8,325 nucleotides of DNA from JANNSW01 sp031431235 (GTDB lineage Bacteria; Pseudomonadota; Alphaproteobacteria; Rhizobiales; Hyphomicrobiaceae): contig JANPDA010000445.1 in NCBI GenBank assembly GCA_031431235.1, positions 1 to 8,325 of the forward strand, read 5' to 3'. The translations under genes were made by a program, and so were the position numbers. Below the pieces are notes generated by a model. The model had not been told where the DNA came from, ran no database searches, and saw nothing but the letters and a program-made list of their open reading frames with translations. Within the stretch, counting starts at the first letter, position 1; each line of letters starts with the position of its first letter. Of this stretch, positions 1 to 6,465 are shown one piece after another.

Positions 1-2067
1 GCCCTGGTGCATGGCGAGGTGGCGGCGCTGGAGCGCTCCTACTCCGAGAACGAGCTGCGGATCAGGAGCCTGATCGACGAGCTGGCGAGCGAGCGCGATG
101 CTCTCGCCAACAACAGCGACCGCGTGACCGAGACGCTGCGCGGGATCGGTGCGGAAGTCTCGCGCGACATCGCGGTCGCGACCGACCAGGCCTCGCGCAG
201 TCTCGCCGCCGCCGGGGCAAAACTTTCGGGCCAGATCTCGGAGCAGAGCGACGAGGTGGCCGATCTGCTCTCCGAGAAGGGCAACTCGCTGTTTGCGGCG
301 CTCTCCGTCATGAACCAGCGCATCGGCTCGGAGGTTCCGGTTCTGCTCGAGCGGCTCGGCACCGAGCAGACGCGGCTGACCCGCATCGTCGAAGGCGCCG
401 CCAAGAACCTGACCGCGCTCGACATCGCTCTCGCCGACCGCGTGGGCCAGCTCGAGACCTCGCTCGGCGCCCGCACCGGCGAGCTGCAGAGCGTGCTCGG
501 CGAGCGCACCGAGCGGCTGGAGAACGTGCTCGAGGATTATACCCGCGTGATCGACGAGCGGATTGCCGAGCACACGCAATCGTTCCAGGCAACCGCCAAG
601 CAGATGGAGCGCGCCGTGTTCGATCGCTCCGACGCGCTCGACGCGGCTTTGATCGAGCGGACCAAGGCGATCGATACGGCATTCGCCGAGCGGCTGCGCT
701 CGCTGGAGGACGGCATCGCCGATGGCGCCGCCGCCATCGATCATGCGGTCGCCAGCCGGGCAGATGCGCTGCGCCATGCCATGGAAACCCATGCCCGGGT
801 GTTGAGCGACACGCTGAAGCGCCAGGCTGGCGACATCGATGCGACGCTGGTCGAGGGCATCGAGGCGGTTCGCCAAACCAGCGATACGATCACCAGCCAG
901 TCGGTGCAGACGATCACCGGACTCGCCATGCAGTCGAAGATGCTGAAAGAGGTCTCCGAGAGCCTGCTCGACCAGATCCACGAGCTGACTCGCCGCTTCG
1001 AAGGCCAGAACCGATCGATGCAGACGGTCGTCAACACGATCGAAGCGGCGCAGGGCCGGCTCGGCCAGGAGATCCAGGTCCGCACCGGCGAGATCGACCG
1101 GTTTCGCTCGGAAACAGAGAATTCGACCGAGCGGACGCTGCACGACCTCAAGAGCAAGTTCTCATCGATCTCGCGCGAGGTCTCCGAGCAGCTCGGCAAT
1201 CTGAACGAGGCGACCCGCGAGGTCGAGACCCGCTCGTCACGGCTGCCCGACACCGTGCGCCAGAACAGCGACGCGATGCGCCGTGCAGTGCAGGACCAGA
1301 TCCGCGCGATCGAGGCGATCTCGGCCATGGGACGCGAGCAGCAGGTGTTGCGCGACGTGACGCCTGGCGAAGGCCAGGCCATGCCCTCGCTCGCGCGTGG
1401 CTTCGAGCGCGAACGTGAGGCGAGGCAGGCGGCCGCTGGAACGCAAGCGCCGGCCCAGCGCGCGCCACGTCGGGCGCAGCCCTCGGGCGGCGAGCCGACC
1501 GATCGTGTGCCGCCTTCGGGCCGGGTGCGCCAGCCACGACCCGAGGGAACGGCGGCGGCTCCCCACGGTGTCGAGCTCGGGGGCTTGCGCGAATCGTCCT
1601 GGTCGCTCGGCGATCTGCTGAAGCGGGCTTCGCTCGAGGACGAGAGCGGTGCCGATGCCGGGATCGAAGGGATGCTGGCTCCCACTCCGGCAGCTTCCGC
1701 CCAGGTCGCACCAGAGCCGGCCCACCGGGCACCGCCTCAGCCCGTGAGCATGGAGGACATGGCGCGGGCTATCGACCCGCAGTCCGCACTCGACGTCTGG
1801 AGCCGGTTCCGTCGCGGCGAGCAGGGCGTTTTCACCCGGCAGATCTACACCCCCGAGGGCGAGAGCACCTTCGAGGAGATTGCCCGGCGCCTGCAGAGCG
1901 ACCAGGGCTTCAGGTCCATGGCCGAGCGCTACCTGTCCGATTTCGAACGGATGCTGCGCGAAGCAGGCGATCGCGATCCCTCCGGCCGGCTGGCCGACGG
2001 CCAGATCGTGGGCGATATGGGGCGCGTCTACCTGCTGTTTGCCCACGCGATCGGCCGGCTCGGCTGA
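1..2067 (+). CDS. C-terminal part of a large coiled-coil protein (5'-truncated by the window)
   Basis: The frame is open through base 1, so the GTG at 7 is probably internal and the true start lies upstream. Three regions are visible. A long, almost uninterrupted alpha-helical coiled coil (nt 1 to about 1340) is rich in Glu, Arg, Ala and Leu and contains an 11-residue repeat array at 373-888. A Pro/Ala/Gly/Gln-rich, probably disordered linker follows (about 1380-1740), with an embedded short motif SSWSLGDLLKRAS at 1594-1632. A compact C-terminal domain (about 1741-2064) has many charged and aromatic residues (LDVWSRFRRGEQGVFTRQIY, then an amphipathic YLSDFERML helix). I recall similar long proteins in Hyphomicrobiales carrying automatic names such as 'apolipoprotein A1/A4/E domain', 'kinesin-like' or 'negative regulator of septation ring formation'; none establishes a function. 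No membrane segment or signal peptide is visible in this part. A scaffold or cell-envelope structural role is possible but unproven. The stop codon overlaps the next gene's ATG (TGATG), which suggests co-translation. Confidence 0.85.
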   Translation, partial: ALVHGEVAALERSYSENELRIRSLIDELASERDALANNSDRVTETLRGIGAEVSRDIAVATDQASRSLAAAGAKLSGQISEQSDEVADLLSEKGNSLFAALSVMNQRIGSEVPVLLERLGTEQTRLTRIVEGAAKNLTALDIALADRVGQLETSLGARTGELQSVLGERTERLENVLEDYTRVIDERIAEHTQSFQATAKQMERAVFDRSDALDAALIERTKAIDTAFAERLRSLEDGIADGAAAIDHAVASRADALRHAMETHARVLSDTLKRQAGDIDATLVEGIEAVRQTSDTITSQSVQTITGLAMQSKMLKEVSESLLDQIHELTRRFEGQNRSMQTVVNTIEAAQGRLGQEIQVRTGEIDRFRSETENSTERTLHDLKSKFSSISREVSEQLGNLNEATREVETRSSRLPDTVRQNSDAMRRAVQDQIRAIEAISAMGREQQVLRDVTPGEGQAMPSLARGFEREREARQAAAGTQAPAQRAPRRAQPSGGEPTDRVPPSGRVRQPRPEGTAAAPHGVELGGLRESSWSLGDLLKRASLEDESGADAGIEGMLAPTPAASAQVAPEPAHRAPPQPVSMEDMARAIDPQSALDVWSRFRRGEQGVFTRQIYTPEGESTFEEIARRLQSDQGFRSMAERYLSDFERMLREAGDRDPSGRLADGQIVGDMGRVYLLFAHAIGRLG
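373..888 (+). repeat. Array of 15 hendecad (11-residue, 33-nt) coiled-coil repeats with one 7-residue insertion
   Basis: Read in the coding frame, the protein divides into consecutive 11-residue units starting at 373, 406, 439, 472, 505, 538, 571, 625, 658, 691, 724, 757, 790, 823 and 856. Examples are RTGELQSVLGE, RTERLENVLED, RSDALDAALIE, RTKAIDTAFAE and RADALRHAMET. Position 1 is often Arg, position 5 is Leu/Ile (Phe once, Val in the last unit), and position 9 is usually Leu/Ile/Val/Met. Position 2 is semi-hydrophobic, giving a 3-4-4 hydrophobic spacing. A single 7-residue unit, MERAVFD (604-624), interrupts the array, as expected for one heptad inserted into a hendecad run. The units are divergent in DNA, so this is an old protein repeat and not a recent tandem duplication. 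The 11-mer period probably explains apolipoprotein-like database names. Confidence 0.8.
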
Positions 2068-2528
2068 TGGACCCGCGGTCCATGCCCTATGCCCGGCTGG
2101 TGCCGGAGCTGCTGTGCACGAGCATCGAGACAAGCCTCGCCTTCTATGTCGATCTGGCCGGTTTCCGGGTTGCCTACGACCGCCCGGAGGACGGCTTTGC
2201 CTATCTGGACCTCGACGGCGCACAGCTGATGCTGGAGCAGGCGGATCCAGCCGACACGGGCGAGCGTGCCTGGTGGACGGCCAGACCCGAGCGCCCTTTG
2301 GGACGCGGCATCAATCTGCAGATCGAGGTCGCCGACGTCGAGGTGATCCACGCCCACATCACCGCCGCAGGCTGGCCGCTCTATCGGCCCATAGAGGAGG
2401 CTTGGTATCGCGCCGGCAACGAGGAGACGGGCAATCGGCAATTCCTCGTGCAGGACCCCGACGGCTATCTGCTCCGCTTCTTCAGCCACCTCGGCATGCG
2501 GCCGGCGGCCGCGCCCACTGGCAAATGA
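2067..2528 (+). CDS. VOC-superfamily protein (glyoxalase / bleomycin-resistance-like)
   Basis: This 153-residue protein is the usual size for a single-chain VOC protein with two beta-alpha-beta-beta-beta modules (about residues 9-57 and 80-140). Recognisable segments are LVPELLCTSIETSLAFYVDL-AGFRV near the start, a LDGAQLMLEQ strand, GRGINLQIEVADV opening the second module, and NRQFLVQDPDGYLLRF closing it. The usual metal-ligand Glu in the last motif (DPxGxxxE) is Arg here (DPDGYLLRF), and the first strand has VPEL where metal-dependent members have His or Gln. That fits the metal-independent Ble-like branch that binds ligands, but the substrate cannot be told. The start at 2067 is chosen because ATG overlaps the preceding stop by one base (TGATG), a translational-coupling arrangement. 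Met6 (2082) is the alternative and fits family N-termini equally well. There is no sign peptide; the protein should be cytoplasmic. Actual drug resistance should not be assumed. Confidence 0.88.
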   Translation: MDPRSMPYARLVPELLCTSIETSLAFYVDLAGFRVAYDRPEDGFAYLDLDGAQLMLEQADPADTGERAWWTARPERPLGRGINLQIEVADVEVIHAHITAAGWPLYRPIEEAWYRAGNEETGNRQFLVQDPDGYLLRFFSHLGMRPAAAPTGK

Positions 2529-2761
2529 CCCGGACGTCCGGTCGGCCGCTGATGCTGCCAACGACCCTTTCGCGCACGGGAGAGCGCCTGATTCCGCATG
2601 ACCGCGAGTTTGCAAGCGGCTACGATTTCCACTGCATTCCAGGCGGAGCCGCAGCGTCCATAGTTCGGCCATGAGCCGCTGCGACACCGGTTTGCCACCA
2701 TGCGAAGCGTCCGTCCCGCCCCGGGAAGCGGACGGCGGCGCAGGCGAAGGGGGAGGCGCCA
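2529..2761 (+). other. Intergenic region upstream of the kinase gene
   Basis: This is the largest non-coding gap in the window (233 bp). It starts with a perfect 12-bp palindrome, CCGGACGTCCGG, at 2530-2541 directly after the VOC stop. It ends with a GC-rich inverted repeat, CCGTCC (2711-2716) against GGACGG (2730-2735), just upstream of the kinase ribosome binding site. No T-tract follows either structure, so neither looks like a standard intrinsic terminator. I see no convincing -35/-10 pair. A promoter for the kinase gene is likely here on position alone, but I cannot place it. Confidence 0.5.
2752..2756 (+). promoter_or_regulatory. Ribosome binding site of the kinase gene
   Basis: GGAGG lies within AGGGGGAGG and ends five bases before the ATG at 2762. 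This decides between three possible in-frame starts (2762, 2777 and 2810) in favour of the first. Confidence 0.75.
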
Positions 2762-5209
2762 ATGCCGGGAGTTGCCATGCAGGGCAAGCCACAGCGACCG
2801 CGTCAACACATGGACAATCTGCTCGCGCTGCCGAATGCGACGCTGCTCGCCGGCGATTACCGGATCGAGCGGGTGCTCGGGGCGGGCGGATTCGGCATCA
2901 CCTATTTCGCGCGCGACGTCTCGCTCGATCGCGCCGTCGCCATCAAGGAATACTTCCCCTCCGACTTCGCGGCGCGCGAGGGGACCCTGATCGTGCGCTC
3001 CAAGTCGACCTCGTGCGACGAGGACTACGACTGGGGGCTCGAGCGCTTCATCGAGGAGGCGCAGACGCTCGCCAAGTTCGAGCACCCCAACATCGCCCGC
3101 GTCTATCGCTACTTCCGCCAGAACAACACCGGCTACATGGTGCTGCAGTTCGAGGAGGGGAAGAGCTTCAAGTCCTGGCTCGACAAGCTCGGCCGCCCGC
3201 CCTCCCAGCACGAGCTCGATCAGATCATTGCCCCGCTGCTGGCCGCCCTCGAGCTGATCCATGCGCAGGATTTCCTGCACCGCGACATCGCGCCCGACAA
3301 CATCATCATCCGCCCGGACGGCTCACCGGTGCTGATCGACTTCGGCTCGGCGCGCGGCGAGGTGGCACAGCACTCCCGTACGGTCTCGGCGCTGGTCAAG
3401 CCCGGCTACTCGCCGTTCGAGCAGTATGCCGCGACCGGCAAGCAGCAGGGGCCCTGGACCGACATCTATGCACTCGGTGCCACGCTCTATCATGCGGTGA
3501 CTGGCAGCCGTCCGATCGATTCCCCGACCCGGATCACCACCGACGAGCTGAAGCCAGCAGCGCAGGCCGCTCGTGCGCTCTACCGGCCGCGGTTCCTGAA
3601 GGCGATCGATGCCGCGCTGCAACTGAAGATCGAAGCACGACCCAGATCGATAGCCGCCTGGCAGCAGGAGTTGCTGGGCGATGGTGGAGCGGTGCAGCCC
3701 AAATTGAAGGCGGTCGAGGCCGGCGCTGCCGATGCGCTGGCGCGGACCCGCAAGCTCGAGACGGCAATGCCGCGCATCGTGCGCTGGCCGGGCCGCCGAG
3801 CCGGCGAGCAGCCGCCTGCCAAACGGCTCCCGATCGAGATGAAAAAGCCCGCCAAGCTGGCTGCGGCGCCCGCGATGGTTGCGCTGTCAGCGGCCGTCGT
3901 CGCACCAAAGGCCGTCAACCGGCGCAGTCTGATCGCGCTGCTCGATGGCGTGCGCGCGGCCGTAGCCTCGACCGGGGCGGCGGCGAAGGCGCGGGTGGAG
4001 CGTTTCAATCAGGCGCCCGCACCGCTGCCCTCCGCGCCTCAGGCGATCGAGCTGAACGACCAGCCGACCGAGATCGCCCGTCCGCCCCAGGCCAAGGCTC
4101 CGCCTCGCGTCGAGCCAAAGCCGAAAGCGCCACGGCCGACACCCAAGGTCCGCCCCGAGCGGGTGCGTGTGCCGTCCTCGGGCAAATCCTGGCTGCGGCA
4201 GGTCCCCTGGCTGCAGCTTGCGCTGATCGGTGGCGTGGTCGCGACCATGATCTACATCCAGGATCATCGGGCCAGCGAGCCCCCGCTGGCCGCAATCGGG
4301 GCCGTTCATGCGACGACCGACCTCGATCTCGTCCGTGCCATTCGCCAGCAGACCAGTGCGATCCGCTCGCTGGCGGTTTCGCCCGACAGTCGCCTGATTG
4401 CGGCTGCGGGTGCGGACGGCTCCGTCAGTCTCATCGATGTGGCGAGCGGCAATCTCTTGAAGACGCTCGCCGCTCCCGGCAGCGAGGTGACTGCGGTCGA
4501 TATGGCCGAGGGCGTGCTGGCGATGGCCCGCCGCGATGGCACGATCGAGCTCTACGATCTGGAGAAGGGCGAGCGATTGCGTAACTTCCGCGAGCCGCAG
4601 GGGCCGGTCTGGGCGGTGCGGTTCGCCGGCGGAAACCGGCAGATCGTGGCCGCCGGCGCCGATCGCAAGGTTCGCCTGATCGATCGGGATCGGGGATCGC
4701 GCGCGACCATGTCGGGCTCGGGCAACGACGTGCTCGCCGTTGCCTACACCGCGCGGCTGCGTCTCATTGCGGCAGCGGGCTCCGACAAGCTGATCCGCAT
4801 CTACGAGGGGGGCCGCACGCGCGAGGCGCGCACACTCTCGGGCCACACCGACGATGTCAGCGCGCTCGCATTCTCGCCCGATGGGCGCACCATCGCTTCC
4901 GCTAGCTTCGACCAGACAGCGATCCTCTGGTCGGCGGAGACCGGCAAGCAGCTGGTGAAGCTCGAGGGGCACGGCAACCGGCTGACGTCACTTGCGTTCT
5001 CCTCCGACGGCGGGCTGCTCGCGACCGGCAGCGAGGACACCACCGTCAAGCTCTGGGACACCCGCACCGGCGCGCTCGTCCATACCTATGTCGGCCATAC
5101 CGGCCCGGTTCGCTCGGTCGCCTTCCTGCCGCAGGGATCCAGGCTCGTTTCCGCTGGCGACGATCAGACCATCCGGATCTGGAATGCCGAGGTTGCCGGC
5201 TACCGGTGA
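2762..5209 (+). CDS. Membrane Ser/Thr protein kinase with C-terminal WD40 repeats
   Basis: This 815-residue protein would phosphorylate Ser/Thr on unknown substrates. The kinase domain spans about residues 33-305. It has the glycine loop LGAGGFGITY (39-48), ATP lysine K62 in VAIKEYF, a C-helix Glu in FIEEA (98/99), catalytic-loop HRDIAPDN (173-180, base D175, N180), DFG at 193-195, GYSPFEQY in place of APE (215-222) and TDIYALG (233-239). The usual catalytic-loop lysine (HRDxK) is Ala177; I recall this as common in the proteobacterial VAIKEYFP subgroup, so inactivity is not implied. A long Ala/Pro/Lys-rich linker (about 306-477) leads to one membrane segment (about 481-499, VPWLQLALIGGVVATMIYI). 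With a cytoplasmic kinase, the seven WD40 repeats (about 530-811) would be periplasmic. That layout suggests a receptor-like kinase whose propeller senses or scaffolds envelope partners. It stands alone after a 233-bp gap and overlaps the convergent E2 gene by 10 bp. Confidence 0.93.
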   Translation: MPGVAMQGKPQRPRQHMDNLLALPNATLLAGDYRIERVLGAGGFGITYFARDVSLDRAVAIKEYFPSDFAAREGTLIVRSKSTSCDEDYDWGLERFIEEAQTLAKFEHPNIARVYRYFRQNNTGYMVLQFEEGKSFKSWLDKLGRPPSQHELDQIIAPLLAALELIHAQDFLHRDIAPDNIIIRPDGSPVLIDFGSARGEVAQHSRTVSALVKPGYSPFEQYAATGKQQGPWTDIYALGATLYHAVTGSRPIDSPTRITTDELKPAAQAARALYRPRFLKAIDAALQLKIEARPRSIAAWQQELLGDGGAVQPKLKAVEAGAADALARTRKLETAMPRIVRWPGRRAGEQPPAKRLPIEMKKPAKLAAAPAMVALSAAVVAPKAVNRRSLIALLDGVRAAVASTGAAAKARVERFNQAPAPLPSAPQAIELNDQPTEIARPPQAKAPPRVEPKPKAPRPTPKVRPERVRVPSSGKSWLRQVPWLQLALIGGVVATMIYIQDHRASEPPLAAIGAVHATTDLDLVRAIRQQTSAIRSLAVSPDSRLIAAAGADGSVSLIDVASGNLLKTLAAPGSEVTAVDMAEGVLAMARRDGTIELYDLEKGERLRNFREPQGPVWAVRFAGGNRQIVAAGADRKVRLIDRDRGSRATMSGSGNDVLAVAYTARLRLIAAAGSDKLIRIYEGGRTREARTLSGHTDDVSALAFSPDGRTIASASFDQTAILWSAETGKQLVKLEGHGNRLTSLAFSSDGGLLATGSEDTTVKLWDTRTGALVHTYVGHTGPVRSVAFLPQGSRLVSAGDDQTIRIWNAEVAGYR
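4349..5194 (+). repeat. Seven WD40 repeats forming a predicted beta-propeller
   Basis: Seven units of about 36-43 residues can be aligned, beginning near residues 531, 567, 611, 652, 692, 736 and 778 of the kinase protein. Seven is the standard number for a closed propeller. The last three are textbook repeats with GH dipeptides (GHTDDV, GHGNRL, GHTGPV), SPDG or similar turns and aromatic-containing ends (ILWSAE, VKLWDT, IRIWNA). The first four lack the GH and most of the WD signature (SLIDV, ELYDL, RLIDR, RIYEG) but keep the AAAGADG/AGADRK-type turn. Confidence 0.85.
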
Positions 5210-5223
5210 GCCGGTGAACCGGT
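5195..5223. other. Self-complementary repeat cluster at the convergent gene ends
   Basis: An 8-base motif occurs almost in tandem: CCGGTGAG (5203), CCGGTGAA (5211) and CCGGTC (5219). It gives alternative hairpins, including ACCGG-TGAG-CCGGT (5202-5215), CCGGC/GCCGG (5196-5200 with 5210-5214) and ACCGGT/ACCGGT (5202-5207 with 5218-5223). The kinase stop codon lies in the loop of the first hairpin. No T-tract follows on either strand, so it is at best a weak bidirectional terminator candidate. Confidence 0.4.
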
Positions 5224-6450
5224 CGTCAGCATCAGCAGCCGCGCCAGCAGAGCCGGGCACTCGACATGGGGCATGTGGCCAATGCCGGGGAGCAGATGCA
5301 GGCTTGCCGTTGCGGGCGCAGCGAGCGCCTGGCTTGCAGCCAGCACGCGATCCTGTCGCCCCCAGACGATGCTGACGGGGCAGCCGACCCGGCCCAGGCT
5401 CGCGGCTGTATCGAACCGCGGCGCGCCACCAGCAAAGAGCCGTTCCAGCAAAGCCGCTTGTGCTTGCCGCAGGCCAGTGCCGGATCGCAGCTTCGCGGCG
5501 GCCTCGGCAAAGCCACGTGGCAGCAGAGCGGGCTCGGCAACCAGATGCGGCAGCAGCCGCTCGATCTCCTCGCGGGTCGCGGCGGCGGCCAGCTCATGCA
5601 GCATGGTGAGACCGGTCGCGGGTCCCAGGCCCACCGGCGCGATCAGCGTGAGCGACCGCACGCAAGCCCGCTGCCCCGCAGCGAGAGCCGACGCCACTGC
5701 CCCGCCGAGTGAGTGGCCGGCGAGATCGCAAGGTCCGATGCCGTGCGCTGCCAGCGTTGCCGCCACCTGCTCTGCCGCAGCCTCGATGCTGTCAAAGCCT
5801 GCGAGCGGCGAGCAGCCGTGGCAGGGCAAGTCGATGGCGATGCGCGGCGAGCTCGCTCCGAGCTGCTGGCCGAGCAGGCGCCACGTGTTCGTATCGGCGC
5901 CAAAGCCGTGCAACAGCACGAGCGGCGTGCCATCCGCAGGCCCGGCACGCTCCAGGTGCAAGTGGCTCGGGTGCCCGATCGCTGGCCGAGGCGTGACCGC
6001 CACCAGATCGCGCAGCTTGATGCGGCCGTGGATGCTCGAGGCCGTCACGCGGGCGAGATCGAGGCCGAGCGCGCTGGCCGTCTTGCGGGCAGCGGGGCTG
6101 GCGAGGATGCGCCCGTCGATCGCCTTGCGGGCAATCGTGGGGGATGCAACGCCGGATGCCGCGCGCGCCGGACCAGCGGATGCCCCGGCCTCCGTCCCGG
6201 TATCATCGGCCGTTGTGCCGACGAGGCCGAGCACGGCTCCGACCTTGATCTCCTCGCCCGCGGACGCCAGCACTTTCGAAAGCACGCCGTCGCAAGGTGC
6301 CGCGATCTCGGTCGCGGCCTTGGCCGTCTCGACCACGACCAACACCTCGCCCGCCTTGACGCGCTCGCCCGTGGACTTGCGCCATGCGACGACGGTCACG
6401 CTCTCCATGTACTCGCCGCCCGCGCCCGTGATGATGATCGGCTGCGCCAT
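5200..6450 (-). CDS. acoC: Acetoin-dehydrogenase-type E2: lipoyl domain, subunit-binding domain and alpha/beta-hydrolase
   Basis: This 416-residue protein is the likely acyl-carrying E2 of the complex encoded by the operon. The N-terminal biotinyl/lipoyl domain (about 1-78) has the lipoylation site ETAKA with Lys44. An Ala/Gly/Thr-rich hinge follows (about 79-112), then a peripheral-subunit-binding domain (about 114-150, ASPAARKTASALGLDL...IHGRIKLRDL). The C-terminus (about 165-410) is an alpha/beta-hydrolase, not the classical E2 acyltransferase with its HxxxD motif. Its expected triad is Ser247 in GHSLGG, Asp367 in GRQD and His392 in GIGHMPH, with HGF (181-183) for the oxyanion hole. Lipoyl plus hydrolase is the arrangement known for AcoC in acetoin-cleaving systems of Pseudomonas and Cupriavidus. 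The start at 6450 is set by AGGAGG nine bases upstream, only 14 bases after the E1-beta stop; the open frame continues to 6708 but that part lies inside the E1-beta gene. The stop overlaps the kinase gene by 10 bp. The substrate could be another 2-oxo compound. Confidence 0.88.
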   Translation of the reverse strand: MAQPIIITGAGGEYMESVTVVAWRKSTGERVKAGEVLVVVETAKAATEIAAPCDGVLSKVLASAGEEIKVGAVLGLVGTTADDTGTEAGASAGPARAASGVASPTIARKAIDGRILASPAARKTASALGLDLARVTASSIHGRIKLRDLVAVTPRPAIGHPSHLHLERAGPADGTPLVLLHGFGADTNTWRLLGQQLGASSPRIAIDLPCHGCSPLAGFDSIEAAAEQVAATLAAHGIGPCDLAGHSLGGAVASALAAGQRACVRSLTLIAPVGLGPATGLTMLHELAAAATREEIERLLPHLVAEPALLPRGFAEAAAKLRSGTGLRQAQAALLERLFAGGAPRFDTAASLGRVGCPVSIVWGRQDRVLAASQALAAPATASLHLLPGIGHMPHVECPALLARLLMLTTGSPAHR

Positions 6451-6459
6451 CGTCCCGAT

Positions 6460-6465
6460 CCTCCT
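6460..6465 (-). promoter_or_regulatory. Ribosome binding site of the E2 gene, overlapping the E1-beta stop
   Basis: On the minus strand the sequence is TGAGGAGG followed by nine bases and ATG. The A of the E1-beta stop codon TGA is the first base of AGGAGG. This fixes the E2 start at 6450 and implies translation coupled to E1-beta. Confidence 0.8.

Noticed and set aside
741..2223. Several minus-strand open frames opposite the coiled-coil gene
   Set aside because: Low-complexity Ser/Arg-rich translations, as expected from the complement of coiled-coil codons. The plus-strand frame has a coherent repeat and domain structure.
2067..2528. Antibiotic-resistance gene call for the VOC protein
   Set aside because: The fold resembles bleomycin-binding proteins, but such VOC proteins are abundant and mostly unrelated to resistance; nothing in the context supports it.
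2671..4584. A 637-codon open frame on the plus strand overlapping the kinase gene
   Set aside because: It is Arg/Ala/Pro-rich with no recognisable domain, and lies wholly in another frame of a gene with clear kinase motifs. It is a high-GC shadow frame.
3887..4972. Long minus-strand open frame (361 codons) opposite the kinase linker and WD40 region
   Set aside because: No family motif and no ribosome binding site seen; it is antisense to well-defined coding sequence.
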